In this document: positions 8,518-19,164 of the stretch, piece by piece
How the letters are laid out: each line of letters starts with the position of its first letter
Position numbering within the stretch: the stretch's first letter is position 1
Assembly (NCBI RefSeq): GCF_902859805.1
Contig: NZ_CADIKC010000003.1
Span: 372,001-436,000, forward strand
Length of the DNA stretch: 64,000 nucleotides
Direction: 5' to 3'
DNA from: Paraburkholderia sediminicola
GTDB lineage: Bacteria; Pseudomonadota; Gammaproteobacteria; Burkholderiales; Burkholderiaceae
Made by a program: the position numbers and the translations under genes
Notes under the pieces: generated by a model
Told to the model about the DNA's origin: nothing
The model's database searches: none
Seen by the model: the letters and a program-made list of their open reading frames with translations, nothing else

Positions 8518-9165
8518 TTACTGCTTCGAAGTACCGACAACTTCGACTTCCACGCGACGATCCGGTGCGAGGCAGGCGATGAGTTGCTTGTGGTTCTTCT
8601 GGTTGCAACCGGTCGTGACCGGGTTGCGCTTGCCCTTGCCTTCCGTATAGATACGGTTGGATTCGATGCCCTTGCTGACCAGGTATGCCTTGACAGCTTG
8701 AGCACGGCGCAGCGACAGACGGTCGTTGTACTTGTCCGAACCGATACGGTCCGTGTAACCCGTTGCGACGACGACTTCCAGGTTCAGCGCGCCGATCTTC
8801 GATGCCAGATCGTCCAGCTTTTCCTTGCCAGCCGGCTTCAGGATAGCCTTGTCGAAGTCGAACAGAGCGTCAGCTTGATACGTAATCTTTTGGCTCGTAA
8901 TAGCCGGTGCAGGTGCGACCGGAGCCGGCGGGGTCGGAGCCTGGGCAACCAGGGCGCCATCGCACTTAGCGTTGGCCGTTGCCGGCGTCCAGAATGCATC
9001 GCGCCAGCAAAGCTCGTTCGTGCCGTTCATCCACACGTATTCGCCGGTACCATTCACCCAGTTGTCGTTCGTAGCTTGTCGCGACGCCGGCACCGATTGC
9101 GCCATGGCGGATGCAGCCATAACTGCGGTAGCTGCAATGAACGCGAGCTTTGAAAGTTTATTCAT
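8518..9165 (-). CDS. ompA: OmpA-family outer-membrane protein
   Basis: The 215-residue protein has a signal peptide (MNKLSKLAFIAATAVMAAS, cleavage after AMA). A short region with two cysteines (ELCWRDAFW and NAKCDG) follows, then a Pro/Ala-rich linker (APTPPAPVAPAPA) and a C-terminal OmpA peptidoglycan-binding domain. The domain motif VVATGYTDRIGSDKYNDRLSLRRAQAVKAY includes the Asp and Arg that bind diaminopimelate. There is no full N-terminal beta-barrel, so it is the short OmpA/Pal-like type. The ribosome binding site is GAGGAG just before the start. The symbol is used loosely for the family. Confidence 0.88.
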   Translation of the reverse strand: MNKLSKLAFIAATAVMAASAMAQSVPASRQATNDNWVNGTGEYVWMNGTNELCWRDAFWTPATANAKCDGALVAQAPTPPAPVAPAPAITSQKITYQADALFDFDKAILKPAGKEKLDDLASKIGALNLEVVVATGYTDRIGSDKYNDRLSLRRAQAVKAYLVSKGIESNRIYTEGKGKRNPVTTGCNQKNHKQLIACLAPDRRVEVEVVGTSKQ

Positions 9166-9657
9166 ATTTCTCCTCTCGAAATTGAGATTACCGCAGGTTT
9201 ACTGCGAGCCTGTTGACGAAGACAAGTCATACATTGCTCGAAGTATAACATCGGTGTAGAACAAAAAACGTGCTGTGTAGACTTCGAGCAGTGTCTAACT
9301 CTTTGTGCGTTGGCATTTTGCCATATCGTTCCCTTCCAACGATAAAAAAATCTGCCCCCGATCAAATCACCCTCCAATTGTGGTGCATGCGCAACAGAAG
9401 CAATCCGCTGGAGGGGCCGCCAGTCATGGCTGAGCGGCGAATTGCCCTACGCACAAATCGAGCCTGCCCCCACTTCGTCATGCGGCGTTCAGGCGCCGTT
9501 CCCGCTCGTCTGCTAATAGGTATACGTACCCCAGCCGGGGGCGGATGCGCGGCATGTTAGAATCGCGTGATGCGTTGCGCCTGCAATGCTTACGCGAAGG
9601 CGCGGCGAGGTGAGGTCAGCTTCACGCCGTCGCCTTGGCACGTAAAAGATACGGATA
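9166..9657. promoter_or_regulatory. divergent intergenic region, ompA / gyrA
   Basis: This 492-base gene-free stretch should hold the promoters of ompA (minus) and gyrA (plus). A 14-bp inverted repeat with one mismatch (9231-9244 and 9281-9294; core TGCTCGAAGT) brackets a TATACT-like element on the ompA side. No other clear element, RNA or reading frame with family resemblance was found. Confidence 0.5.
9231..9294. repeat. inverted repeat upstream of ompA
   Basis: Arms at 9231-9244 and 9281-9294 match in 13 of 14 positions as reverse complements (core TGCTCGAAGT / ACTTCGAGCA), with a 36-base spacer. It could be a pair of operator half-sites or an mRNA leader hairpin. Confidence 0.6.
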
Positions 9658-12294
9658 ATGGATCAATTCGCCAAAGAGACTCTGCCAATCTCCCTAGAGG
9701 AGGAAATGCGCCGTTCGTATCTCGATTACGCGATGAGCGTGATCGTGGGGCGTGCGCTTCCCGATGTTCGCGATGGCCTGAAGCCGGTGCACCGGCGCGT
9801 GCTGTACGCGATGCACGAACTGAACAACGACTGGAACCGGGCGTACAAGAAGTCGGCTCGTATTGTCGGCGACGTCATCGGTAAATATCACCCGCACGGC
9901 GACACGGCTGTTTACGACACCATCGTTCGGATGGCGCAGAATTTCTCGCTGCGCTACATGCTGGTGGATGGTCAGGGCAACTTCGGTTCGGTCGACGGCG
10001 ACAACGCCGCGGCAATGCGCTACACCGAAATCCGCATGGCGAAGATCGGCCACGAGCTGCTGGCCGATATCGACAAGGAAACCGTCGATTTCACACCGAA
10101 CTACGACGGCAGCGAAAACGAACCGGCCATCCTGCCGGCGCGTATTCCCAATCTGCTGATCAATGGCTCGTCCGGTATTGCGGTCGGCATGGCGACCAAT
10201 ATCCCGCCGCATAACCTCAATGAGGTTGTCGACGCATGTCAGCATCTGCTGAAAAACCCGGAAGCCACGATCGACGAACTGATCGAGATCATCCCGGCGC
10301 CTGACTTCCCAACCGCCGGCATCATCTACGGCGTGGCAGGGGTGCGCGATGGTTACCGCACCGGCCGCGGCCGCGTCGTGATGCGCGCGCTCACGCACTT
10401 CGAGGAAATCGACCGCGGTCAGCGCATGTCGATCATCGTCGACGAGCTGCCGTATCAGGTGAACAAGCGCTCACTTCTGGAGCGCATCGCCGAGCTGGTC
10501 AACGAGAAGAAGCTCGAAGGCATCTCCGACATCCGCGACGAATCCGACAAGAGCGGCATGCGCGTCGTGATCGAGCTGAAGCGCGGCGAAGTGCCTGAAG
10601 TGGTTCTCAACAATCTGTACAAGGCGACCCAGCTTCAGGACACCTTCGGCATGAACATGGTCGCGCTGGTCGACGGCCAGCCGAAGCTGCTGAACCTGAA
10701 GGAAATGCTGGCGTGCTTCCTGTCGCATCGCCGGGAAGTGCTGACGCGGCGCACTGTATACGAACTGCGCAAGGCTCGCGAACGCGGCCACGTGCTCGAA
10801 GGTCTGGCTGTTGCGCTTGCCAACATTGACGAGTTCATCTCGATCATCAAGGCCGCGCCGACACCGCCGATCGCCAAGCAGGAATTGATGGCTCGTCCGT
10901 GGGATTCGTCGCTGGTGCGCGAAATGTTGTCGCGCGCCGAGACGGAAAACGCGTCGGCCGGTGGTCGTGAGGCTTATCGCCCTGACGGTTTGAATCCGTC
11001 GTTTGGTATGCAGTCCGACGGCCTCTACCGCTTGTCCGACACCCAGGCTCAGGAAATCTTGCAGATGCGTCTGCAACGCCTGACGGGTCTGGAGCAGGAC
11101 AAGATCATCGGCGAGTATCGCGAAGTGATGGCGCAAATCGCCGACCTGCTGGACATTCTGGCTCGCCCGGAACGCATTACGGCGATCATCGTCGACGAAC
11201 TGACGTCGATCAAAGCCGAATTCGGCGACGCGCGCCGCTCGAAGATCGAGCTGAACGCAACCGAGCTGAACACCGAAGACCTGATCACGCCGCAAGAGAT
11301 GGTCGTGACCATGTCGCACGCGGGCTATGTGAAATCGCAGCCGCTGTCCGAATACAGTGCGCAGAAGCGGGGTGGCCGAGGCAAACAGGCCACGGCGATG
11401 AAGGAAGACGACTGGATCGACACGCTGTTCATCGCGAACACGCACGATCACATTCTGTGCTTCTCGAATCGTGGTCGCGTCTACAGCGTGAAGGTCTACG
11501 AAGTGCCGCAAGGTTCGCGGAACTCGCGCGGCCGCCCGATCGTCAATATTTTCCCGCTGCAGGACGGCGAGAAGATTACGGTTGTCTTGCCGGTCAAGGA
11601 ATTTTCGGCTGACAAATTCGTCTTTATGGGCACCGCGTTAGGAACCGTAAAAAAGACGCCGCTAGAAGCCTTTGGTCGCGTGTTGCGCAAGGGTATTATT
11701 GCGGTCGGTCTGGATGACGGCGACTATCTGATCGGCGCCGCGATCACAGACGGTCAGCATGATGTGATGCTGTTCTCGGATTCCGGCAAGGCAGTTCGCT
11801 TCGACGAGAACGACGTGCGTCCGATGGGCCGCGAGGCACGTGGCGTACGCGGCATGCAACTCGAAGACGGTCAGAGCGTGATTGCGTTGCTGGTGGCCGG
11901 CGACGAGCAGCAGTCGGTGCTGACAGCAACCGAAAACGGCTACGGCAAGCGCACGCCGATCATCGAGTACACGCGTCACGGGCGCGGCACGAAGGGAATG
12001 ATCGCGATCCAGACGTCGGAGCGTAACGGCAAGGTCGTCGCCGCCACGCTGGTGGATCAGGAAGCGCAGATCATGCTGATCACCAATACGGGCGTGCTGA
12101 TTCGTACGCGCGTATCGGAAATCCGCGAAATGGGGCGCGCAACCCAAGGTGTTACACTCATCAGCCTTGACGAAGGGACCAAGCTTTCAGGTCTGCAACA
12201 GGTTGCTGAGGCGGAAGCGGATATCGATGTGGAAGGCGACACCGAAGGTCCTGCCGAAGGCGACAACGGCGGTGAAGACGGTGGTGCGGCCTGA
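9658..12294 (+). CDS. gyrA: DNA gyrase subunit A
   Basis: The 878-residue type IIA topoisomerase subunit breaks and rejoins DNA during negative supercoiling. Numbering matches E. coli through the active site: catalytic Arg121-Tyr122 lie in [11 protein letters not shown]. The quinolone-determining region has Thr83 and Asp87 ([10 protein letters not shown]), with no change at Asp87. The C-terminal half contains the GyrA box QKRGGRGK, which separates it from ParC, followed by the beta-pinwheel repeats ([27 protein letters not shown]). It ends in an acidic tail. The start ATG at 9658 follows ATACGGATA; no strong ribosome binding site is visible. Confidence 0.98.
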   Translation: MDQFAKETLPISLEEEMRRSYLDYAMSVIVGRALPDVRDGLKPVHRRVLYAMHELNNDWNRAYKKSARIVGDVIGKYHPHGDTAVYDTIVRMAQNFSLRYMLVDGQGNFGSVDGDNAAAMRYTEIRMAKIGHELLADIDKETVDFTPNYDGSENEPAILPARIPNLLINGSSGIAVGMATNIPPHNLNEVVDACQHLLKNPEATIDELIEIIPAPDFPTAGIIYGVAGVRDGYRTGRGRVVMRALTHFEEIDRGQRMSIIVDELPYQVNKRSLLERIAELVNEKKLEGISDIRDESDKSGMRVVIELKRGEVPEVVLNNLYKATQLQDTFGMNMVALVDGQPKLLNLKEMLACFLSHRREVLTRRTVYELRKARERGHVLEGLAVALANIDEFISIIKAAPTPPIAKQELMARPWDSSLVREMLSRAETENASAGGREAYRPDGLNPSFGMQSDGLYRLSDTQAQEILQMRLQRLTGLEQDKIIGEYREVMAQIADLLDILARPERITAIIVDELTSIKAEFGDARRSKIELNATELNTEDLITPQEMVVTMSHAGYVKSQPLSEYSAQKRGGRGKQATAMKEDDWIDTLFIANTHDHILCFSNRGRVYSVKVYEVPQGSRNSRGRPIVNIFPLQDGEKITVVLPVKEFSADKFVFMGTALGTVKKTPLEAFGRVLRKGIIAVGLDDGDYLIGAAITDGQHDVMLFSDSGKAVRFDENDVRPMGREARGVRGMQLEDGQSVIALLVAGDEQQSVLTATENGYGKRTPIIEYTRHGRGTKGMIAIQTSERNGKVVAATLVDQEAQIMLITNTGVLIRTRVSEIREMGRATQGVTLISLDEGTKLSGLQQVAEAEADIDVEGDTEGPAEGDNGGEDGGAA

Positions 12295-12414
12295 TTTGCG
12301 TCGGTAGCTTTCAGTCTCAGTTATTGGTTGAAAGCTGCGCAGGGAACAATGGCGTGTCGGGCCGATACGCATCCCGCGCAGCTTGCAGTTCAAGTTAATT
12401 TCTCTTAGGGAGTA

Positions 12415-13020
12415 ATGATGCAAAAACGATTCAAACAACTGATGTTGCTGGCTGCTCTCGTGCCGACCTTCGCTATGGCTCAAGCGCTTCAGAGCCCGGC
12501 CCCGGCGGCTCCGGCTGCTGCCGCTGCACCGGTTGATCCGGCCAAGCAGGCTGCAATCAAGGACTTGCTGGACGCAATCGACGCACAGAAGCTCGTCGGC
12601 GCGATCGGCAACAGCGCCCAGATGCAAGCCAAGCAGCTGGTTCCGGCTATCCTGTCGGACGCCCTGAGCGAAAACAAGACGATGACGGACAAGCAGAAGC
12701 AGGCTTCCGTCCCGACGCTGCAAAAGAACGCAGTGCCGAAGCTGGTTGACGGCGCAGGGCAAGTGTTCGCAACGGACAGCTTCCGCCAGGACGCAATGCA
12801 AGCTCAGTACGACGCTTACGCGAAGTATTACAGCACGTCGGAAATCAAGGATCTGACCACGTTCTACAAGAGCCCGACCGGCCGCAAGTTCATCCAGGTC
12901 CAGGACCAGGTTGGTCGCGACGTCGTGAATGGCTTGATGCAAAAGTACATGCCGCAATCGATCAAGGCAACGCGTGACCAGGCTGACAAGGAAGTCGCTT
13001 CGGTCAAGCCGGCTAAGTAA
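12415..13020 (+). CDS. DUF2059 domain secreted protein
   Basis: The 201-residue exported protein has a signal peptide (MMQKRFKQLMLLAALVPTFA, cleavage near AMAQA). A Pro/Ala-rich spacer follows, then a helical DUF2059 domain (about residues 45-185; FRQDAMQAQYDAYAKYY, STSEIKDLTTFYKSPTGRKF). The family is common in proteobacterial periplasm and has no defined biochemical role. Two adjacent ATG codons are available; AGGGAG lies just upstream. It sits 120 bases after gyrA on the same strand and is closed by a strong terminator. Confidence 0.87.
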   Translation: MMQKRFKQLMLLAALVPTFAMAQALQSPAPAAPAAAAAPVDPAKQAAIKDLLDAIDAQKLVGAIGNSAQMQAKQLVPAILSDALSENKTMTDKQKQASVPTLQKNAVPKLVDGAGQVFATDSFRQDAMQAQYDAYAKYYSTSEIKDLTTFYKSPTGRKFIQVQDQVGRDVVNGLMQKYMPQSIKATRDQADKEVASVKPAK

Positions 13021-13377
13021 ATTGGGTAAATAAGCTGGCTGAATAAGCCAGCGAGTTGAGCCAAAAGGTCGAAAGGCTGCGCTGACATCGCGCTAGCCGC
13101 CGCTCGGTAAGCTATATGGCGTGCCGGGTTTGGCGGGTTGGCGGTGACAATGCGATAATGGCCGTTTGCGCACACGCGCAGACGGCCATTTTCTTTTTTG
13201 GGCGCGGAAATGTTGCCAAACGCGTGTTGCTAAGCGTGTATTTCCAAACGCGTGTCGCTCAACTCGCGCTGTCGAGTTTCGCGTCGCAAACTTTGCAATG
13301 GCTGCCTTCGCGGCTGCCAACTTCGCCGATTTTTGCGCGATCTGTTCGTTTTTCGCGCCAGCTTCCAGGATCTCACG
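13021..13377. other. intergenic region with terminator before serC
   Basis: This 357-base stretch has no convincing gene. It holds a small hairpin near 13030 (GCTGGCT/AGCCAGC), a strong terminator at 13157-13199 and, beyond it, the probable serC promoter region with oligo-T tracts. An open frame runs through into serC but lacks a plausible start. Confidence 0.6.
13157..13199 (+). terminator. strong intrinsic terminator, end of gyrA/DUF2059 segment
   Basis: A 15-bp stem (13157-13171 with 13176-13190, one G-U pair) with loop ACAC is followed by TTCTTTTTT. Confidence 0.9.
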
Positions 13378-14460
13378 ATGCGCGTCTTTAATTTCTCCGC
13401 CGGCCCCGCTGCCATGCCCGAAGAAGTGCTGCGTCAGGCAGCCGACGAGATGCTCGATTGGCAGGGCAGTGGCATGAGCGTGATGGAAATGAGCCATCGC
13501 GGCAAAGAATTCATGTCGATCCACGAGGAAGCGCTCGTCGATCTGCGGGACTTGCTCGCGGTGCCCGCCAGCCACCGCATCCTGTTCCTGCAAGGCGGCG
13601 GTTTGGGCGAAAACGCGATCGTGCCGATGAATCTGATGGGCGCGAAACCGCGCGCGGATTTCGTTGTGACCGGTTCGTGGTCGCAAAAGTCGCTGAAAGA
13701 AGCGCAAAAGTACGGCACGGTCCATCTGGCAGCCAGCGGTCAGACGGCAGACGGCTTCACGCGCGCGCCGGCTCGCTCGGAATGGCAACTGTCGGACGAT
13801 CCGGCGTACGTGCATCTGTGCACCAACGAAACCATTCACGGCGTCGAGACGTTCGAGATTCCCGACCTCGGCGATATTCCGCTGGTGGCGGACGCTTCGT
13901 CGCACATCCTGTCGCGCCCAATGGACATCGCCAAATACGGCGTGCTATTTGGCGGCGCGCAGAAGAACATCGGCATGGCGGGCGTGACTGTCGTGATCGT
14001 CCGCGAAGACATGCTGGATCGCGCGCAGGCGATCTGCCCGTCGGCGTTCGAATGGAAAACCGTCGCCGAGAACAATTCGATGTACAACACGCCGCCCACG
14101 TACGCGATCTACATCGCGGGGCTGGTGTTCAAGTGGTTGAAGAAGCAGGGCGGCCTTACCGCGATGGAAGCGCGTAACCTCGAGAAATCGAAGCTGTTGT
14201 ACGACACGATCGATTCGAGCAGCTTTTATCTGAACAAGGTCGAGCGTGGCTCGCGCTCGCGGATGAACGTACCGTTTTTCCTCGCCGACGAGTCGCGCAA
14301 CGAAGATTTCCTGGCCGGCGCGAAAGCGCGGGGAATGGTGCAGCTAAAGGGCCACAAGTCCGTCGGCGGCATGCGGGCGTCGATTTATAACGCTGTCCCG
14401 CTCGAAGGCGTCAAAGCGCTTGTCGAATACATGAAGGAATTCGAACAGCGCAGCGCCTGA
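13378..14460 (+). CDS. serC: phosphoserine aminotransferase
   Basis: This 360-residue PLP enzyme makes 3-phosphoserine (and 4-phosphohydroxythreonine for pyridoxal phosphate). The N-terminal [14 protein letters not shown] is diagnostic, and the PLP lysine is Lys196 in [12 protein letters not shown]. The C terminus contains the family motif [17 protein letters not shown] took the start at MRVFNFS (13378), giving the normal family length, with CAGGA upstream; the open frame extends further 5' without merit. It opens the serC-pheA-hisC-tyrA-aroA-cmk-rpsA-ihfB run. Confidence 0.97.
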   Translation: MRVFNFSAGPAAMPEEVLRQAADEMLDWQGSGMSVMEMSHRGKEFMSIHEEALVDLRDLLAVPASHRILFLQGGGLGENAIVPMNLMGAKPRADFVVTGSWSQKSLKEAQKYGTVHLAASGQTADGFTRAPARSEWQLSDDPAYVHLCTNETIHGVETFEIPDLGDIPLVADASSHILSRPMDIAKYGVLFGGAQKNIGMAGVTVVIVREDMLDRAQAICPSAFEWKTVAENNSMYNTPPTYAIYIAGLVFKWLKKQGGLTAMEARNLEKSKLLYDTIDSSSFYLNKVERGSRSRMNVPFFLADESRNEDFLAGAKARGMVQLKGHKSVGGMRASIYNAVPLEGVKALVEYMKEFEQRSA

Positions 14461-14538
14461 TCGTCTTAGACATTCAGGCACGCGCATCCTTTCCAGCACG
14501 CATTTGTGCAGCAGCTACCGGCAGGGCCGTTTTCACGC

Positions 14539-15621
14539 ATGGACGACGAACTCAATACCCGACTCAAACCTCTTCGCGAACGCATCGACGCGCTCGACGC
14601 GCAGCTGATCGCGCTTCTCAATCAGCGTGCCGCAGTGGCGCTCGAAGTGGGCGAAGTGAAGAAGCATTTCAACGCACCGGTGTTCCGCCCTGAGCGCGAA
14701 CAGCAGGTGATCGCGCGCCTGCAGGATATGAGCGACGGCCCGCTGGCCAGCGAGCATATCAGCGCGATCTGGCGCGAGATCATGGCCGCGAGCCGCGCGC
14801 TCGAAAAGAGCATCAGGGCCGCGTATCTTGGCCCGGTTGGTACGTATAGCGAACAGGCGATGCACGAGTACTTCGGTCAGTCGATCGAAGGTCTGCCGTG
14901 CCCGTCGATCGACGAAGTATTTCGCTCGGTCGAAGCTGGCGCCGCCGAATTCGGCGTCGTGCCGGTCGAGAATTCGACCGAAGGCGCGGTGTCGCGCACG
15001 CTTGATCTGTTGTTGCAAACGCAGCTCACGATCGGCGGCGAACTGGCGCTGCCTATTCACCACAATCTGTTGACGCTGAACGGCAGCCTCACTGGCGTGA
15101 CGCGAGTGTGCGCGCACGCGCAGGCGCTCGCCCAGTGCCAGCGCTGGCTCGCAACCAACGCGCCGCATCTCGAGCGCCAGGCGGTGTCGAGCAATGCCGA
15201 AGCCGCGCGCATGGCGGCGGAAGATCCGACGGTTGCAGCCATCGCAGGCGATCGCGCGGCGACCCACTACGGTCTGCAAGTCGCGTATGCCCTGATCCAG
15301 GATGATCCGCACAACCGCACGCGTTTCGTGATGATCGGCAAGGAGCGCACTGGCGTCAGCGGGCACGATCAGACGTCGTTGATCGTTTCGGTGGCGAACG
15401 AGCCCGGCGCCGTGTTCAAGTTGCTGGAGCCGTTGGCGCGCCACAGCGTGTCCATGACCCGTTTCGAGTCCCGTCCGGCGCGCGTCGGCACGTGGGAGTA
15501 CTACTTCTACATCGACGTCGAAGGCCATCGCGACGAGCCGGCGGTTGCCGCCGCACTCACCGAACTCGGTCAGAAGGCCGCGTTCCTGAAGATACTCGGC
15601 TCGTATCCGCGTGCTCGTTGA
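14539..15621 (+). CDS. pheA: bifunctional chorismate mutase / prephenate dehydratase (P-protein)
   Basis: The 360-residue enzyme converts chorismate to prephenate and then to phenylpyruvate for phenylalanine synthesis. Domains in order: AroQ chorismate mutase (about 1-95; RERIDALDAQLIALLNQRA), prephenate dehydratase (about 100-275; AYLGPVGTYSEQA, VVPVENSTEGAVS, TRFVMIG), and a C-terminal ACT domain with the Phe-binding ESRP motif (TRFESRPAR). I chose MDDELNT at 14539; an in-frame ATG at 14506 would add 11 residues. Confidence 0.96.
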   Translation: MDDELNTRLKPLRERIDALDAQLIALLNQRAAVALEVGEVKKHFNAPVFRPEREQQVIARLQDMSDGPLASEHISAIWREIMAASRALEKSIRAAYLGPVGTYSEQAMHEYFGQSIEGLPCPSIDEVFRSVEAGAAEFGVVPVENSTEGAVSRTLDLLLQTQLTIGGELALPIHHNLLTLNGSLTGVTRVCAHAQALAQCQRWLATNAPHLERQAVSSNAEAARMAAEDPTVAAIAGDRAATHYGLQVAYALIQDDPHNRTRFVMIGKERTGVSGHDQTSLIVSVANEPGAVFKLLEPLARHSVSMTRFESRPARVGTWEYYFYIDVEGHRDEPAVAAALTELGQKAAFLKILGSYPRAR

Positions 15622-15702
15622 TGTCGGCCCAGGCGCGCGCACGCGGTCCGGGCGCGCCTGTCGCAGGTCCACTTACTACTAATTAGTCGTTCGGAGATTT
15701 TC

Positions 15703-16815
15703 ATGACAACGTCCTTCGGTCCTTCCTATGTGCGCGCGATCGCGCCTTACATCGCCGGCAAGCCGATTTCGGAAGTAGCCCGCGAGTTTGGCCTCGACGA
15801 AGCGACCATCGTGAAGCTCGCGTCGAACGAAAATCCGCTGGGCATGCCGGAATCGGCGCAACGCGCCATGGCCCAGGCGGCCAGCGAACTCGGTCGCTAT
15901 CCGGACGCGAATGCATTCGAACTGAAGGCCGCGCTGAGCGAGCGCTACGGCGTGCCGGCCGAGTGGGTCACGCTCGGCAACGGCAGTAACGACATTCTCG
16001 AAATTGCTGCGCATGCGTTCGTCGAGAAGGGTCAGTCGATCGTCTACGCGCAATACTCGTTCGCCGTCTACGCGCTTGCCACGCAAGGCGTGGGCGCGAA
16101 TGCGATCGTCGTTCCGGCCGTCAGGTACGGCCACGACCTCGACGCGATGCTCGCCGCGATTACGGACGACACCCGACTGATGTTCGTCGCGAATCCGAAC
16201 AACCCGACCGGCACGTTCATCGAAGGCGCGAAGCTCGAAGCGTTTCTCGACAAGGTGCCGCGCAACGTGGTCGTCGTGCTCGATGAGGCGTACACGGAAT
16301 ATCTGCCGGAAGAAAAGCGCTACGACTCGATCGCGTGGGTGCGCCGTTATCCGAATCTGCTGGTCTCGCGCACGTTCTCGAAGGCGTTTGGCCTCGCCGG
16401 CCTGCGCGTCGGCTTCGCGATCGCGCAGCCTGAATTGACTGATCTGCTGAACCGTCTGCGTCAGCCGTTCAACGTGAACACGCTGGCACAAGCCGCGGCG
16501 ATCGCAGCGCTGAACGACAAGGCGTTTCTGGAAAAGAGCGCGGCTCTGAATGCGCAAGGCTATCGTCTTTTGACCGAAGCCTTCGACAAACTCGGCCTCG
16601 AGTATGTGCCGTCGGACGGCAACTTCGTGCTGGTGCGCGTCGGCAATGACGACGCAGCCGGCAACCGCGTCAATCTCGCGTTGCTGAAACAGGGCGTGAT
16701 CGTTCGTCCGGTCGGTAACTACGGATTGCCGCAATGGCTGCGCATCACGATCGGCCTGCCGGAAGAAAACGAAGCGTTCCTCGCGGCGCTCGAAAAGACG
16801 CTCGCCCCCGCGTAA
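15703..16815 (+). CDS. hisC: histidinol-phosphate aminotransferase (HisC2 type, probable aromatic transaminase role)
   Basis: This 370-residue fold-type I PLP aminotransferase has Lys227 as the PLP lysine in SRTFSKAFGLAGLRVG. Other family motifs are KLASNENPLG, FVANPNNPTGT and VVLDEAYTEY. It lies between pheA and tyrA, not in a his operon. Betaproteobacteria often carry such a second HisC, which may transaminate prephenate or the keto acids of Phe and Tyr as well as histidinol phosphate. That broader role is inference from position. The ribosome binding site GGAG is 10 bases upstream. Confidence 0.93.
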   Translation: MTTSFGPSYVRAIAPYIAGKPISEVAREFGLDEATIVKLASNENPLGMPESAQRAMAQAASELGRYPDANAFELKAALSERYGVPAEWVTLGNGSNDILEIAAHAFVEKGQSIVYAQYSFAVYALATQGVGANAIVVPAVRYGHDLDAMLAAITDDTRLMFVANPNNPTGTFIEGAKLEAFLDKVPRNVVVVLDEAYTEYLPEEKRYDSIAWVRRYPNLLVSRTFSKAFGLAGLRVGFAIAQPELTDLLNRLRQPFNVNTLAQAAAIAALNDKAFLEKSAALNAQGYRLLTEAFDKLGLEYVPSDGNFVLVRVGNDDAAGNRVNLALLKQGVIVRPVGNYGLPQWLRITIGLPEENEAFLAALEKTLAPA

Positions 16816-16834
16816 GCGATTGACCTTGACCCGC

Positions 16835-16863
16835 GCGCTTCACCTTATGAAGGTGCGCTTTTT
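16835..16863 (+). terminator. hairpin with T-run between hisC and tyrA (possible attenuator)
   Basis: GCGC-ACCTT (with a three-base bulge) pairs with AAGGT-GCGC around the loop ATG and is followed by T5. It resembles a weak intrinsic terminator just before the tyrA GTG start at 16865. An alternative tyrA ATG lies in its loop. Confidence 0.4.
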
Positions 16864-16864
16864 A

Positions 16865-17806
16865 GTGACCGACGTGGCCGCGTTTTCTTTTAATAAGCTG
16901 GTGATTTTCGGTGTCGGCCTGATCGGCGGATCGCTCGCGCGCGCGCTGCGTGAACGCGGCGAGGCGGCAGGCGCGCGAACCGTGGTTGGTGTCGGGCGTT
17001 CGTCCGCGTCGACGGCGCGCGCGCTTGAGTTGGGTGTGGTCGATGAAACCGCGGCGTTGGGTGACGACGCGGCGTTGCGTGCGGCGTTGTCCGGTGCCGA
17101 TTTCGTGCTGCTTGCCGCACCTGTCGCGCAGACTCAGCCGCTGCTCGAACGCATTGCGCCGTTTCTCGACGCAGGCACGATCGTCACCGATGCCGGCAGC
17201 ACCAAGTCCGACGTGGTGGCTTCCGCGCGCGCGGCACTCGGCGTACGCATCGGCCAGTTCGTGCCGGGACATCCGATTGCCGGCCGTGAAGCGAGCGGCC
17301 CGGATGCGGCGTTGCCCGATCTGTACGTGAATCGCAATGTCGTGTTGTGTCCGCTGCCGGAGAACGCACCGGAGGCGGTCGAGCGCGTTGCTGCGATGTG
17401 GCGTGCAACCGGCGCCTGTGTGCGGGAAATGACGCCCGAGCAGCATGACCGCGTGCTCGCATCGGTCAGCCATTTGCCGCACGTGTTGTCTTTCGCGCTG
17501 GTCGAGCAGATTCTCAATTCGCCCGACGCCGCGCTGAAATTTTCATTCGCCGCCGGCGGCTTCCGTGACTTCACGCGTATCGCCGCGTCGAGTCCGGAAA
17601 TGTGGCGCGATGTGTGCGTGGCGAATCGCACCGCGCTGCTCGACGAACTGGATGCCTACACGGCGGTGCTCGCGCGCTTGCGCGCGGCGATCGAAGCCGG
17701 CGACGGCGCCGCGCTCGAAGCCGTGTTCGCGCGCTCGCGCGTCGCGCGCAGCGAATGGCAGGAACAGCGCAGTGCGGGAGCCGCTCTCGGCGACGCCTCG
17801 AAATAA
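16865..17806 (+). CDS. tyrA: prephenate dehydrogenase
   Basis: The enzyme (313 residues from this start) oxidatively decarboxylates prephenate to 4-hydroxyphenylpyruvate for tyrosine synthesis. It has an N-terminal NAD(P) Rossmann fold (LVIFGVGLIGGSLARAL), then TDAGSTKSDVV and the substrate-site motif PGHPIAGREASG, and a helical dimerisation domain (HDRVLASVSHLPHVLSFAL, GGFRDFTRIAASSPEMW). The start is uncertain: GTG 16865 has AAGGTG nine bases upstream and fits family N termini; ATG 16847 and TTG 16820 are in frame. It is followed 18 bases later by aroA. Confidence 0.93.
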   Translation: MTDVAAFSFNKLVIFGVGLIGGSLARALRERGEAAGARTVVGVGRSSASTARALELGVVDETAALGDDAALRAALSGADFVLLAAPVAQTQPLLERIAPFLDAGTIVTDAGSTKSDVVASARAALGVRIGQFVPGHPIAGREASGPDAALPDLYVNRNVVLCPLPENAPEAVERVAAMWRATGACVREMTPEQHDRVLASVSHLPHVLSFALVEQILNSPDAALKFSFAAGGFRDFTRIAASSPEMWRDVCVANRTALLDELDAYTAVLARLRAAIEAGDGAALEAVFARSRVARSEWQEQRSAGAALGDASK

Positions 17807-17824
17807 CCGGAACTGGACTCAATC

Positions 17825-19129
17825 ATGGAATTCCTCGATCTCGGACCATTTTCTCGTGCGTCCGGCACGGTTCGTTTGCCCGGCTCGAAAAGCATTTCGA
17901 ATCGTGTGCTGCTGCTCGCGGCGCTCGCCGAAGGCGAAACGACGATCACGAACCTGCTCGATTCCGACGACACGCGCGTGATGCTCGACGCGCTCGAAAA
18001 GCTCGGCGTGCGTCTTAAGCGCGAAGGCGACACCTGCGTCGTGAGCGGCACGCGTGGCGCGTTCACGGCGCGCACGGCCGATCTGTTTCTCGGCAATGCG
18101 GGCACGGCGGTGCGCCCGCTGACCGCGGCGCTTGCTGTGAATGGCGGCGACTATCGCATCCACGGCGTGCCGCGTATGCACGAACGGCCGATCGGCGACC
18201 TGGTCGACGGTTTGCGGCAGATCGGTGCGAAGATCGACTACGAAGAGAACGAAGGTTATCCGCCGCTGCGGATTCGTCCGGCGCAAATCACGGCCGATGC
18301 GCCGATCCGCGTGCGCGGCGACGTGTCGAGCCAGTTCCTGACTTCACTGCTGATGACGTTGCCGCTGTTGCGCACGGAAAGCGGCGTGACGACTGTGCAG
18401 GTGGACGGTGAGCTGATCTCGAAGCCGTACATCGAGATCACGATCAAGCTGATGGAACGCTTCGGCATCAAGGTCGAGCGCCATGAGTGGCACCGGTTCA
18501 TCGTGCCGGCGGGGCAGCGTTATCAGTCGCCGGGCACGATCATGGTGGAAGGCGACGCGTCGTCGGCGTCGTATTTCCTTGCGGCCGGCGCGCTCGGCGG
18601 TGGCCCGTTGCGGGTGGAAGGCGTGGGTCGCGCGAGCATCCAGGGCGACGTCGGTTTCGCCGATGCGCTCATCAAGATGGGCGCGAACCTGCAGATGGGC
18701 GACGACTGGATCGAAGTGCACGGGGTCGGCAACGACAACGGCAAGCTCGATCCGATCGACATGGACTTCAACCTGATTCCGGACGCCGCGATGACGATCG
18801 CCGTCGCCGCGCTGTTCGCGGACGGCACGACCACGCTGCGCAACATCGCGAGCTGGCGTGTGAAGGAAACCGACCGGATCGCCGCGATGGCCACCGAACT
18901 GCGCAAGGTGGGCGCGAAGGTGCAGGAAGGCGAGGATTTCCTCGTCGTCACGCCGCCTGAAAAGCTGATTCCGAATGCCGCGATCGACACCTACGACGAT
19001 CACCGCATGGCGATGTGCTTCTCGCTCGTGAGCCTGGGCGGCGTGCCGGTCCGGATCAACGACCCGAAGTGCGTCGGCAAGACGTTCCCTGACTATTTCG
19101 AGCGCTTCACCGCGCTCGCTCAACCCTGA
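17825..19129 (+). CDS. aroA: 3-phosphoshikimate 1-carboxyvinyltransferase (EPSP synthase)
   Basis: This 434-residue enzyme adds the enolpyruvyl group of PEP to shikimate 3-phosphate, the sixth step of the shikimate pathway. Active-site Lys22 is in [10 protein letters not shown], and the PEP-binding loop is [13 protein letters not shown] (residues 88-100). Later motifs are [10 protein letters not shown], the catalytic-region [24 protein letters not shown] and [10 protein letters not shown]. The [17 protein letters not shown] loop is the class I (glyphosate-sensitive) form. It is part of the aromatic operon. Confidence 0.97.
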   Translation: MEFLDLGPFSRASGTVRLPGSKSISNRVLLLAALAEGETTITNLLDSDDTRVMLDALEKLGVRLKREGDTCVVSGTRGAFTARTADLFLGNAGTAVRPLTAALAVNGGDYRIHGVPRMHERPIGDLVDGLRQIGAKIDYEENEGYPPLRIRPAQITADAPIRVRGDVSSQFLTSLLMTLPLLRTESGVTTVQVDGELISKPYIEITIKLMERFGIKVERHEWHRFIVPAGQRYQSPGTIMVEGDASSASYFLAAGALGGGPLRVEGVGRASIQGDVGFADALIKMGANLQMGDDWIEVHGVGNDNGKLDPIDMDFNLIPDAAMTIAVAALFADGTTTLRNIASWRVKETDRIAAMATELRKVGAKVQEGEDFLVVTPPEKLIPNAAIDTYDDHRMAMCFSLVSLGGVPVRINDPKCVGKTFPDYFERFTALAQP

Positions 19130-19164
19130 TTCGCTCCTGAATCGACTGACGTGCGACTTTTTCG

